From assembly GCA_003133815.1 (NCBI GenBank), contig PKZR01000309.1:1-12733 (forward strand): a stretch of 12,733 nucleotides of DNA, written 5' to 3'. The notes beneath the pieces were generated by a model that saw only the letters and a program-made list of their open reading frames with translations, made no database searches and had not been told where the DNA came from. A program made the position numbers and the translations under genes. Position 1 is the first letter of the stretch. Each line of letters starts with the position of its first letter. This document shows positions 1 to 6,760 of the stretch, piece by piece. Origin of the DNA: Limisphaerales bacterium (GTDB lineage: Bacteria > Verrucomicrobiota > Verrucomicrobiia > Limisphaerales > UBA11358).

Positions 1-78
1 TCCACCAGCCACGCGGCGATGCGGCCGGAAAACCTAAGCTCGGTCGGAGCAACCCTGCGCGAACTTAAACTGGCCTGA
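1..78 (+). CDS. Possible C-terminal end of an upstream gene (partial)
   Basis: Frame 1 is open from the window edge to a TGA at 76-78, giving 25 residues that end in LRELKLA. The amino-acid composition is ordinary and the last residues look like an amphipathic helix. An open frame of 26 codons is not by itself significant in GC-rich DNA, so this is only a candidate. I recognise no family. The strand agrees with the next gene (389-706), but a gap of about 300 nt separates them, so an operon is unlikely. Confidence 0.3.
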   Translation, partial: STSHAAMRPENLSSVGATLRELKLA

Positions 79-388
79 CCGGGATCGTGCGTTTCCGCTT
101 TGTCCCAACAAGTTGGTAGGGGGAACCCACAAGAACACCAACGGTCTCATCCGCCTACATCTGCCCTTGGAACCAATCTGAGCCAGATTACACAGGCGCA
201 AAGCGAATGCATTCCGCCTTGGTAAAGGCGCGCGTCGCCGCAAGAAACGCTTACGAATGGCAGGCAGAGGATGTAAGAAAAGCAAAATCTGTTCTGCAAT
301 GGAACGGGTACCCGACAACTAAATAATCCCAAGAAATTAGAGAAATACATTGACAGTGAACATCAGTCTGAAAAACTATAAGCTGTTT
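79..388. other. Long intergenic region with several dyads; possible structured RNA or 5' leader
   Basis: No convincing gene is seen here. Several short inverted repeats are visible. AATCTG/CAGATT (175-180/184-189) has a 3-nt loop. GCCTT/AAGGC (216-229) is a second hairpin. CGCTTTG (97-103) can pair with CAAAGCG (199-205). CGGGTACCCG (305-314) is a perfect 10-bp palindrome. I do not see hallmarks of tmRNA, RNase P RNA or SRP RNA. A 39-codon ORF (ATG 207, TAA 324-326) has no Shine-Dalgarno and is not called. It may be the leader of the downstream PUR-domain gene or an independent RNA. Confidence 0.3.
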
Positions 389-706
389 ATGATTTCAAAC
401 GAACGTCCATCACCTTACGGCAAGCGTCCCTACCAGAGTCGTGAATACGGTGCCTCAAATTACTCTCAGCCCAGAGTGCCAGTTGTTGAAGACACGCTCA
501 AGAGCGCCGAGATTCAGATCGAGCGGAAAACTTTTGTGTTCGTTCTCAAAGAAAATCCACGCGGCCGTTTTCTTCGTATCATGGAGGAGGTTGGTGGACG
601 GCGTAACATCATTATCATCCCCTCGACCGGACTCGCCGAGTTCAAAAAAATCGTGGACGAAATGGTGAAGGCATCGGATGAATTGCGGCCCAAAGCGGAA
701 AGTTAA
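389..706 (+). CDS. PUR-domain (PurA/BpuR-like) DNA/RNA-binding protein
   Basis: This is a small protein of 105 residues from the ATG at 389. Residues about 38-97 match the bacterial PUR-family signature seen in Borrelia BpuR and the Bacteroidetes DUF3276 proteins: KSAEIQIERKTFVFVLKENP, then GRFLRIMEEVGGRRNIIIIP, then a helix ending EFKKIVDEMVKASDEL. The PUR fold is a beta-beta-beta-beta-alpha unit that binds purine-rich single-stranded DNA or RNA, usually as a dimer, and one unit is present here. The N-terminus is polar, rich in Pro, Arg, Tyr and Ser, and probably disordered. An in-frame TTG at 350 would add 13 residues. I prefer ATG 389 because the extension resembles no conserved part, though neither start has a clear Shine-Dalgarno. 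It is convergent with the sigma-factor gene. The likely role is a nucleic-acid-binding regulator; the target is unknown. Confidence 0.85.
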   Translation: MISNERPSPYGKRPYQSREYGASNYSQPRVPVVEDTLKSAEIQIERKTFVFVLKENPRGRFLRIMEEVGGRRNIIIIPSTGLAEFKKIVDEMVKASDELRPKAES

Positions 707-727
707 AAGTCTGAACTCCAGTCTTTT
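705..727. terminator. Weak hairpin between convergent genes
   Basis: AAAAG (705-709) pairs with CTTTT (723-727), and CTG (711-713) pairs with CAG (719-721), with one T-T mismatch and a 5-nt loop. It overlaps the stop codon of the PUR gene and lies between two convergent genes, where a bidirectional terminator would be expected. The stem is AT-rich and no separate U-run follows, so termination strength is doubtful. Confidence 0.25.
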
Positions 728-770
728 AAAAATCTAGCGATGCCTGAAAACGACTTGGCGGGCAGTCAAT

Positions 771-1394
771 TTATTCCAGTTCCATTTTTTTGATTTCTTC
801 CCTGATCATTTCGGTCGTGCGATGCTTGGCAAGGTAAACTTGGGCGATGGGTATCGAAAAAGTTTCCGCGACTTTTTTTGGCGTCCATTCCTTGTTCACA
901 CAAAAATCGAAGATTTGATATTTTTGAGGATCAAGGCGGCGTTTGACTTTGGTGATTGCGGCTTCCAGCAGATTTTTCCCCCATTCGGCATCCCAAAGTG
1001 CATTCATGTCCTGGCTTGCAGGATCAATCGTTTTGTTCGCAATCCGAGTTTTGTAGTCTGCGTCATCGGAAGACGAATGGAAAGCGGACAATGCACCACG
1101 CTTTCGAAACTGGTCGGCAATGCGCCACCGGGTTGTATTCAAAAGCCACGACTTGAATGATCCAACTTTCCGGTCATACTTGAAGTTCGGCATTTGCTTG
1201 GCAACGGTGACCATTGTTTCCTGGACGACATCTTGAGCCTCCTCGTTCGTCAAGCCGCCTTTGATGGCGACGCCATAGATGAGCTTCCGGTATGTGTCAA
1301 AAAATTCCCGCCAGCTTGAATCGTCCTGCCAGTTCTTGAGGCGATCAAGCAAAGTTGTGCGCGTTGGAATGAATTCATCGGCTTGTTTAGCCAC
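771..1394 (-). CDS. RNA polymerase sigma factor, sigma-70 family (ECF-like)
   Basis: This 207-residue protein starts at a GTG (1392-1394). Residues about 28-100 resemble sigma region 2. They include the helix LTNEEAQDVVQETMVTVAKQ, typical of region 2.2, and the segment GSFKSWLLNTTRWRIADQFRKR, typical of regions 2.3-2.4 (-10 recognition and melting). Residues about 145-205 resemble region 4, with a helix-turn-helix candidate around WTPKKVAETFSIPIAQVYLAKHR that would contact the -35 element. No region 1.1 or 3 is present and the length is normal for ECF factors. The acidic linker (SSSDDADYK) between the domains is longer than usual. It is divergent from the FecR-domain gene at 1501, an arrangement reminiscent of FecI/FecR pairs. 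No separate anti-sigma gene lies beside it. Confidence 0.9.
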   Translation of the reverse strand: MAKQADEFIPTRTTLLDRLKNWQDDSSWREFFDTYRKLIYGVAIKGGLTNEEAQDVVQETMVTVAKQMPNFKYDRKVGSFKSWLLNTTRWRIADQFRKRGALSAFHSSSDDADYKTRIANKTIDPASQDMNALWDAEWGKNLLEAAITKVKRRLDPQKYQIFDFCVNKEWTPKKVAETFSIPIAQVYLAKHRTTEMIREEIKKMELE

Positions 1395-1408
1395 AAGTTA
1401 AATAATGC

Positions 1409-1432
1409 GGCAAACATCGTTGTTGGCAAACA
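1409..1432. repeat. Direct repeat GGCAAACA x2
   Basis: GGCAAACA occurs at 1409-1416 and again at 1425-1432, 16 nt apart, in the divergent intergenic region immediately upstream of the sigma-factor start. It could be a binding site for a regulator, but two 8-mers may also arise by chance. Confidence 0.25.
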
Positions 1433-1470
1433 AGAAATAATTAAATAGCCTGCCGCCGCTTTGTAAATCA

Positions 1471-1485
1471 TGTAATTTTATTACA
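1471..1485. promoter_or_regulatory. Operator-like palindrome TGTAAT-TTT-ATTACA
   Basis: A perfect 6-3-6 dyad lies 15 nt upstream of the TTG start of the FecR/TPR/barrel gene. It is nested in a wider TTGTAA (1461-1466) / TTACAA (1481-1486) symmetry. The region is AT-rich and lies between two divergent genes, so a DNA-binding dimer here could control one or both. No binding protein can be named. Confidence 0.35.
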
Positions 1486-1500
1486 ACAATCCGGAAAAAC

Positions 1501-4500
1501 TTGGGCTCATTTCTTAAATTAACACCGAAAGTTTTCAAAGTTGTAATTTTAGTATGTTTCACGGCTTTAGGCGGCATTTCTTTTGCTCAAGGCATTCAGC
1601 CCACAAACGAAATTCGAATCGCCGGATTTCAAGGTGCTGTGGCAATTTTCCCAGCCGGTGCGACAGCATGGACTTCCGCCCAGACCAATCAAGTTCTGCA
1701 TCCGTTTGACCGGTTGCGCACCGGTGTGAACAGTCGTGCCGCACTTCTTTGGTCGGACCAAAGCGTTGTGCCGCTCAGTGCCTCGACGGAAATTGAGATT
1801 TTGCCGCCCAATTTGCCGGACGCGCAATGCGGACTGCATTTGGTTCGTGGCATCATGTCTTTTTTTCACCGAGACAAGCCAGGACAAATCCAAATCATCA
1901 CGCGCGGAGCCGTCGCCGGCGTGGAAGGAACGGAATTTGTCATGGCTGTGAACGGGGCGGATGCGACGGCTCTTTCCGTGATTGACGGCAAAGTTAAACT
2001 TGGAAACGAAGTGGAAACGCTCGTCCTCACCAACGGCGAGCAAGCCGTGGCCGATCTTGGAAAAGCGCCGGTTCGCACCACTGGTTTTATCGTCAACAAT
2101 ATTTTGCAATGGTGTTTTTACTATCCAGCAGTTCTTGACCCAGATGAATTGCAGCTCACAACGGACGAACAAAAAAAATTAGCCGACTCGCTCGCCGCCT
2201 ATCGGGTGGGCGATTTACCAATCGCGCTGGAAAAATTTCCCGCGCAACAATCCGATTCCAGCGCCATGAAAATTTATCACGCCGCGCTGCTGCTTTCCGT
2301 TGGAAATGTTGAAGACTCCGAAAATATTTTATCTTCGTTGCCCGACAACTCCGAACGTATTCAGCGGTTGGCAGGCGCGTTGCGCGAGTTGATCTCCGCA
2401 GTAAAACGGCAGCCAGTTTCTCCAAATCCGAATCCCAAATTCGCGTCCGAATTTCTTGCCAAATCCTACTACGAACAGTCGCTCACTGTTCACGAAGTTT
2501 CTTTGGAGAACGCGCTGCATCTGGCAAAACAAGCTGCAACTAATTCGCCACAATTTGGATTCGCATGGGAGCGTGTGGCGGAATTGGAATTCAGTTTCGG
2601 TCGCACGGGCAACGCACTTGACGCCTTGAACAAAAGCCTCGCGCTTGCGCCGCGAAATCCCGAAGCGCTCTCATTGAAGGGTTTTCTTCTTGCCGCGCAA
2701 AACCAGACCCGCGAGGCGGTCTCGTGGTTCGACCGTTCACTTGCGGTTGACCCTGCGCTCGGCAACACATGGCTTGGGCGCGGCCTGTGCAAAATCCGCC
2801 TCGGCGATGCAGGCGGCGGGCGCGAAGACCTGCTCGTCGCCGCAGCACTTGAACCACAGCGCGCAGAATTGCGAAGTTATCTCGGCAAGGCTTACGCCAA
2901 TTCCGGCGATTTCACGCGCGCGACAAAAGAATTTCAACTCGCAAAAAGGCTGGACCCGAACGATCCGACTTCATGGCTCTATTCCGCATTGTTGGACCAG
3001 GAAAGAAGCCAGATCAACGACGGGATTCGCGATCTGGAAAAATCCGAGGAATTGAACGACAACCGTTCCGTTTATCGCTCGCAACTTTTGCTGGATCAAG
3101 ACCGCGCCGTCCGCAGCGCGAACCTCGCCACGTTGTATCGCGACGCGGGAATGTCCGACGTGAGCGTGAACGAGGCCGCGCGCGCCGTGAACTATGATTA
3201 CGCGAATTACTCCGCGCACATGTTCCTGTCAGACAGTTACGTCCAGTTGAGCGATCAAAACGCAAACAATGTGCGCTACGAAACGCCCGCCGAAAGCGAG
3301 TATCTGGTCGCCAACCTGCTTGCACCGGTGAGCGCCGGCACGCTTTCCCCGACGATTTCACAGCAGGATTATTCCAAGCTGTTTGAACGGGACGGATTCG
3401 GGATGGTTTCGGACACGGAGTATTTAAGCCGCGGCGCGTGGACGGAATCTGGCGCGCAATTTGGCACGTTCGGAAATTTTGGCTACGACCTGGAGGCGAT
3501 TTATCATTCCGATCCCGGCCAGCGGCCTAACAACGACATCGAGCAGCGGCAGCTTTCCCTGACGCTGAAACAGCAGATCACGCCGCAGGACAGCCTTTAT
3601 TTCAACGTCCAGCAATATCAGGGGGAATATGGAGACATATACCAATATTACAATCCCGGCAGGGCCAATCAGAATGTCTATGGAAATGAAATGCAAAATC
3701 CAAATGTCAGCGTCGGTTTTAACCATGAATGGAGTCCTGGCGTTCACACTTTGTTTTTCGCAGCGCGGCTGGACGACACCTTTTCGTTGACGAACTCGGC
3801 CGCCCCGACACTGCTTACATTCCATCCGGCATTTGCACCTGCTATTCCGGTGCTGACTGGGGTAGTGGGTCTCGCGATGCATGAAAATTACACGAACTGG
3901 CTGACGATTTATTCCGCCGAATTGCAGCAGATTTGGGAACAGGCTGATCATACGACCGTTATCGGCGCACGCATGCAGTATGGACATTTTGAAACGGCCA
4001 ATCTGCAAGACACGCCTTCAACTGCAGGGCCTATATTTCCGTTTGGAACAATAGCACAACAGGACATCACTTCCTACTTCAGGCGCACCAGTCTGTACGG
4101 CTATCACCAATGGCAGATTTTCGAGCCGTTGCAATTGATCGGCGGAGTGACCTACGACCGCATCACATATCCTGAAAATTTTGAAACCGCGCCGCTTTCA
4201 CAGAACGAGACGATGAGGGAGCAGCTTTCCCCCAAGGCCGGGGTGATATGGACGCCGCTGGAAAACACGACCGCCCGTTTTGCCTACACACGCTCGCTGT
4301 CCGGCGCGAGCCTGGACCAGAGCTACCAATTGGAACCGTCGCAAGTCGCGGGTTTCATCCAAGATTACCGCAGCGTCATCCCCGAGGCCATCACCGGGGC
4401 GAATTCCGGCGCCGGGATTGAAACTTACGATGTTTCCCTCGATCAAAAATTTCCCACCGGAACTTATTTTACCGTTTCCGGGGAGATTTTGAATTCCACG

Positions 4501-5055
4501 GTTGACCGCGTTGACGGAGACTTTGACTATAATCCCTTTTCCTTCACGCAGCCGTTTCCCGTTCCATCCGGGCTGAACGAAAATTTGGGCTATCAGGAAA
4601 AATCGGTCCAGTTCACCGCCAACCAGTTGCTCGGCAAAGAATGGGCGCTCGGCGCTCAATACCGTTTGAGCCACGCGGTCCTGTATGACAACTTCGTTGA
4701 CGTGCCGGACACGGTTATCGGCGGCTTCACGGATTTCGTGCCAAGGCAACAGACCCAGGGCGTGCTCCAGCAATTAAACTTGACCGCCATCTGCAATCTT
4801 CCCACAGGATTTTTCACCGAAGGCGAAGCCCTGTGGTTCCGTCAGGACAATCAAGGTTACACGCCGGATGAACCGGGCGACGATTTCTGGCAATGCAACC
4901 TGTTTGCCGGCTACCGTTCACCGCGCCGGAAGATGGAGGTGACCGTCGGGCTGCTCAACATTGCCGGAAAGGACTACCATCTCAACCCGCTCAACATTTA
5001 CAACGAACTGCCGCGCACGCGGACCCTTGAGGTGCGCCTGCAAATTAATTTTTAG
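1501..5055 (+). CDS. FecR domain-TPR-outer-membrane beta-barrel fusion protein
   Basis: This is a 1184-residue exported protein. The TTG start at 1501 follows GGAAA (1493-1497) and begins a signal peptide (KVFKVVILVCFTALGGISFA, cleavage near residue 30). Residues about 70-185 are a FecR domain: LRTGVNSRAALLWSD, then GIMSFFH, ITRGAVAGVEGTEFVMAV, ALSVIDGKVKL. Residues about 220-560 are TPR-like helices, clearest from about 350 (NALDALNKSLALAPRNPEAL, EAVSWFDRSLAVDP, TRATKEFQLAKRLDPNDP). A conserved linker (SAHMFLSDSYVQL) follows. Residues about 630-1184 are aromatic-rich alternating strands ending LEVRLQINF, whose terminal Phe fits BAM-inserted barrels. I see no TonB plug domain and no Ton box. 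The likely role is an outer-membrane receptor, porin or assembly platform with periplasmic FecR and TPR parts. The substrate is unknown. It faces the sigma-factor gene divergently. Confidence 0.85.
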   Translation: MGSFLKLTPKVFKVVILVCFTALGGISFAQGIQPTNEIRIAGFQGAVAIFPAGATAWTSAQTNQVLHPFDRLRTGVNSRAALLWSDQSVVPLSASTEIEILPPNLPDAQCGLHLVRGIMSFFHRDKPGQIQIITRGAVAGVEGTEFVMAVNGADATALSVIDGKVKLGNEVETLVLTNGEQAVADLGKAPVRTTGFIVNNILQWCFYYPAVLDPDELQLTTDEQKKLADSLAAYRVGDLPIALEKFPAQQSDSSAMKIYHAALLLSVGNVEDSENILSSLPDNSERIQRLAGALRELISAVKRQPVSPNPNPKFASEFLAKSYYEQSLTVHEVSLENALHLAKQAATNSPQFGFAWERVAELEFSFGRTGNALDALNKSLALAPRNPEALSLKGFLLAAQNQTREAVSWFDRSLAVDPALGNTWLGRGLCKIRLGDAGGGREDLLVAAALEPQRAELRSYLGKAYANSGDFTRATKEFQLAKRLDPNDPTSWLYSALLDQERSQINDGIRDLEKSEELNDNRSVYRSQLLLDQDRAVRSANLATLYRDAGMSDVSVNEAARAVNYDYANYSAHMFLSDSYVQLSDQNANNVRYETPAESEYLVANLLAPVSAGTLSPTISQQDYSKLFERDGFGMVSDTEYLSRGAWTESGAQFGTFGNFGYDLEAIYHSDPGQRPNNDIEQRQLSLTLKQQITPQDSLYFNVQQYQGEYGDIYQYYNPGRANQNVYGNEMQNPNVSVGFNHEWSPGVHTLFFAARLDDTFSLTNSAAPTLLTFHPAFAPAIPVLTGVVGLAMHENYTNWLTIYSAELQQIWEQADHTTVIGARMQYGHFETANLQDTPSTAGPIFPFGTIAQQDITSYFRRTSLYGYHQWQIFEPLQLIGGVTYDRITYPENFETAPLSQNETMREQLSPKAGVIWTPLENTTARFAYTRSLSGASLDQSYQLEPSQVAGFIQDYRSVIPEAITGANSGAGIETYDVSLDQKFPTGTYFTVSGEILNSTVDRVDGDFDYNPFSFTQPFPVPSGLNENLGYQEKSVQFTANQLLGKEWALGAQYRLSHAVLYDNFVDVPDTVIGGFTDFVPRQQTQGVLQQLNLTAICNLPTGFFTEGEALWFRQDNQGYTPDEPGDDFWQCNLFAGYRSPRRKMEVTVGLLNIAGKDYHLNPLNIYNELPRTRTLEVRLQINF

Positions 5056-5102
5056 TGGACGGATTAACAGGTGATGTGATGGAGTGCGAAAATAAATAAA
5101 AA

Positions 5103-5124
5103 CGGCCTCTGTTGCCAGAGGCCG
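5103..5124 (-). terminator. Intrinsic terminator of the minus-strand gene series
   Basis: A perfect 9-bp stem CGGCCTCTG/CAGAGGCCG with a 4-nt loop sits 22 nt beyond the stop codon of the gene at 5146-5952. Read on the minus strand it is followed by TTTTTATTTATTTT, a typical U-rich tract. On the plus strand, after the barrel gene, the 3' flank is less T-rich but may also work, making it bidirectional. Confidence 0.75.
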
Positions 5125-5145
5125 CGTGGTTATTTATCAACCAAT

Positions 5146-5952
5146 TTATTTGAGAGCCTGCATCTGGACTTCGAGCTGTTCCAGCGTGAAACCGCCGGGA
5201 GTCTTTCCGGTGCTTTCAACCCATTCGCTGTCGGCGATGGCATAGACTTCGTCCACAAAGTTCGCGAAGAATTTCCACGTCATCGTGTAATACTGCCCCC
5301 ATGAAATGACACGCGCACCCTTTGCATCGTAGCCGGCCAGCACAACGGCGTGGCCGCCGATGATGTTCGAGTCACTTGGAACATAGTCCCATATCGAAGG
5401 CGGCGGTGCGCCGGGAGGCTGGACGCTTTGCGGCACGTTGAAGCCGATGTAAGCCAGGCCGCAATCGTTGATGGTCCGTTTCACATCGTCCACGTTGCGC
5501 GGGTCAACTTCCACAAATGCGGCGATCTTGTGGCGTGCGGTGCCTTTGGGTCCGATGGGCGCGCCGGTCTGATAAAGATAGGTGAGGACGTGCTGTTCGT
5601 TGCCGCCGGGCCCTTCGCCGGGAACGCGCGGATTGTAGCCGTCCGCAAGGATGTAGAGCTTCTCCACGTCGGAATCCGGCTCCGTGACCATTTTGGCGGC
5701 CTTCTTGCCACCGGCGTTGAAACTCCAGACTTGAAACGCGTGATAGACGGCGGCGCAGGTGCAGTCGCCCAGCGTGTTGTTCAGCATCATGCCTAGGTTC
5801 GCCGGCATTCCTTTGGTGTAATACACCGATGCCGGTGGCGGAGTCAATTTTTGTCCGGCAAGCAGCGCGCTCATGTGCGGCACGCGGGGATCGTACGTTC
5901 GGTGCAGGCGGCCGAGCTTGTATGTACCGGTGGTTGTCGCTTTCGTTTTCAT
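5146..5952 (-). CDS. Papain-like (C1-type fold) Cys/His conserved hypothetical protein
   Basis: This 268-residue protein has a well-placed Shine-Dalgarno (AAGGTGA before the ATG). Residues 60-71 read TLGDCTCAAVYH (Cys64, Cys66), residues 199-209 GGHAVVLAGYD (His201), and residues 217-229 SWGQYYTMTWKFF, followed by DEVYAIADSEW. The order Cys, then GGHA, then (S/T)WG is that of papain-type enzymes (QGxCGSCW, GHA, NSWG). It also matches a widespread, functionally uncharacterised bacterial/phage family of the form GDCTxAAxxH...GGHAV...TWG...MTWxFFxxYxDEAY. Cys64 or Cys66 would be the nucleophile. There is no signal peptide, so it is cytosolic unless exported otherwise. It is the last gene before the terminator, 79 nt downstream of the 6032-6745 gene, and probably cotranscribed with it. 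Peptidase activity is inferred, not shown. Confidence 0.7.
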   Translation of the reverse strand: MKTKATTTGTYKLGRLHRTYDPRVPHMSALLAGQKLTPPPASVYYTKGMPANLGMMLNNTLGDCTCAAVYHAFQVWSFNAGGKKAAKMVTEPDSDVEKLYILADGYNPRVPGEGPGGNEQHVLTYLYQTGAPIGPKGTARHKIAAFVEVDPRNVDDVKRTINDCGLAYIGFNVPQSVQPPGAPPPSIWDYVPSDSNIIGGHAVVLAGYDAKGARVISWGQYYTMTWKFFANFVDEVYAIADSEWVESTGKTPGGFTLEQLEVQMQALK

Positions 5953-6031
5953 TTTATCTTCACCTTTTGTTGTTCGTTTGTGTTTCTGCTTGCCTGCGAA
6001 ATGCGGACATAGTTGTGCAGATTTTTCCAGT

Positions 6032-6745
6032 TTATTTTGGCTTCGTCTGTGGAGCGGGCTGAGCCGGCGGGGCGTGATTGCCGCCGTGGTCGGGCGGGAA
6101 AATGCCCAGCTGAAATTCTCCTCGCACGCCGGCGTTGGCTGGGTCGGTGGCCGGATGCTCCAGATCGGCGGCGTTCTGGATGGTCAAAATGTTTTCGTAA
6201 AGAGTGGCGGCATCGGCGTTTTTTTGCGCGGTGGTGTTCTTTGCTCCGCTGATTTGCTTCACGCGGTATTGTTCCGCCGGGCCAAAACCGGAGCGCGCGG
6301 TTTGAAAGTTGGAGGTCTCGGCATCGGTCCAGCCCTTGAGTTTGAACGCGGCCAGGTTGGCGGCATTGTTGATGGAGCCGAGAACGATGTCCACGCGCCC
6401 CAGATAGGAGCCGAGGTCGTCCTTGCCATCCACGCCTATTTGAAATTCCTGGTGCCATTTGACCGTCTGGCCGGGAAAGGCAAGCCGCGCGGTCTTGCGC
6501 GCCTGCGTCATGCAATTGTGCAGGACTTTCAGATTTTGCACCTGTCCTGTGGTCAGGTTGCCGAGTTCGCCCTTGGCGGTTTTCTGGGTGGAAATGTCGC
6601 CGGAGACTTTGGTGCATAGCGTGTCGGCGGCGGCCACATAGCCGTCGGGCAGGCGCGCGGTGACTGCAGCATCATTTTTGGCAGCGGCGATGATGAGCTT
6701 GCCGTCGTGGGTTAGAATTGCTGTTGGTATGTGTGGTGTTTTCAT
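6032..6745 (-). CDS. Conserved hypothetical protein, helical with Pro-rich tail
   Basis: This is a 237-residue protein. The ATG is preceded by a strong AAGGAG about 11 nt upstream, the best Shine-Dalgarno in the window. I recognise no named domain. Residues about 30-110 are mostly helical (ARLPDGYVAAADTLCTKVSG, LTTGQVQNLKVLHNCMTQAR). Residues about 120-200 contain GSYLGRVDIVLGSINNAANL and KNADAATLYENILTIQNAAD. The last 35 residues are Pro/Gly/His-rich and end in a basic tail (PPDHGGNHAPPAQPAPQTKPK in part). No signal peptide or membrane segment is evident. It sits 79 nt upstream of the papain-like gene on the same strand, so the two probably act together. The 21-nt repeat tract begins about 75 nt upstream of its start. 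Confidence 0.75.
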   Translation of the reverse strand: MKTPHIPTAILTHDGKLIIAAAKNDAAVTARLPDGYVAAADTLCTKVSGDISTQKTAKGELGNLTTGQVQNLKVLHNCMTQARKTARLAFPGQTVKWHQEFQIGVDGKDDLGSYLGRVDIVLGSINNAANLAAFKLKGWTDAETSNFQTARSGFGPAEQYRVKQISGAKNTTAQKNADAATLYENILTIQNAADLEHPATDPANAGVRGEFQLGIFPPDHGGNHAPPAQPAPQTKPK

Positions 6746-6760
6746 TTTGATTTTTGCTCC

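Noticed and set aside
1..7. TCCACCA at the window edge as a tmRNA or tRNA 3' end
   Set aside because: Seven bases are too few, and no acceptor stem or T-loop can be seen in the window.
207..326. 39-codon ORF before the PUR-domain gene
   Set aside because: Its composition is plausible, but there is no Shine-Dalgarno and no recognised homologue; it overlaps the possible RNA structure. It remains undecided and was not called.
34..350. Two minus-strand ORFs in the 5' spacer (34-318 and 147-350)
   Set aside because: Products are Arg/Leu/Cys-rich with no recognisable domain, and the two overlap each other in different frames.
5873..6619. 248-codon plus-strand ORF
   Set aside because: It overlaps two minus-strand genes that have proper Shine-Dalgarno sequences and protein-like composition.
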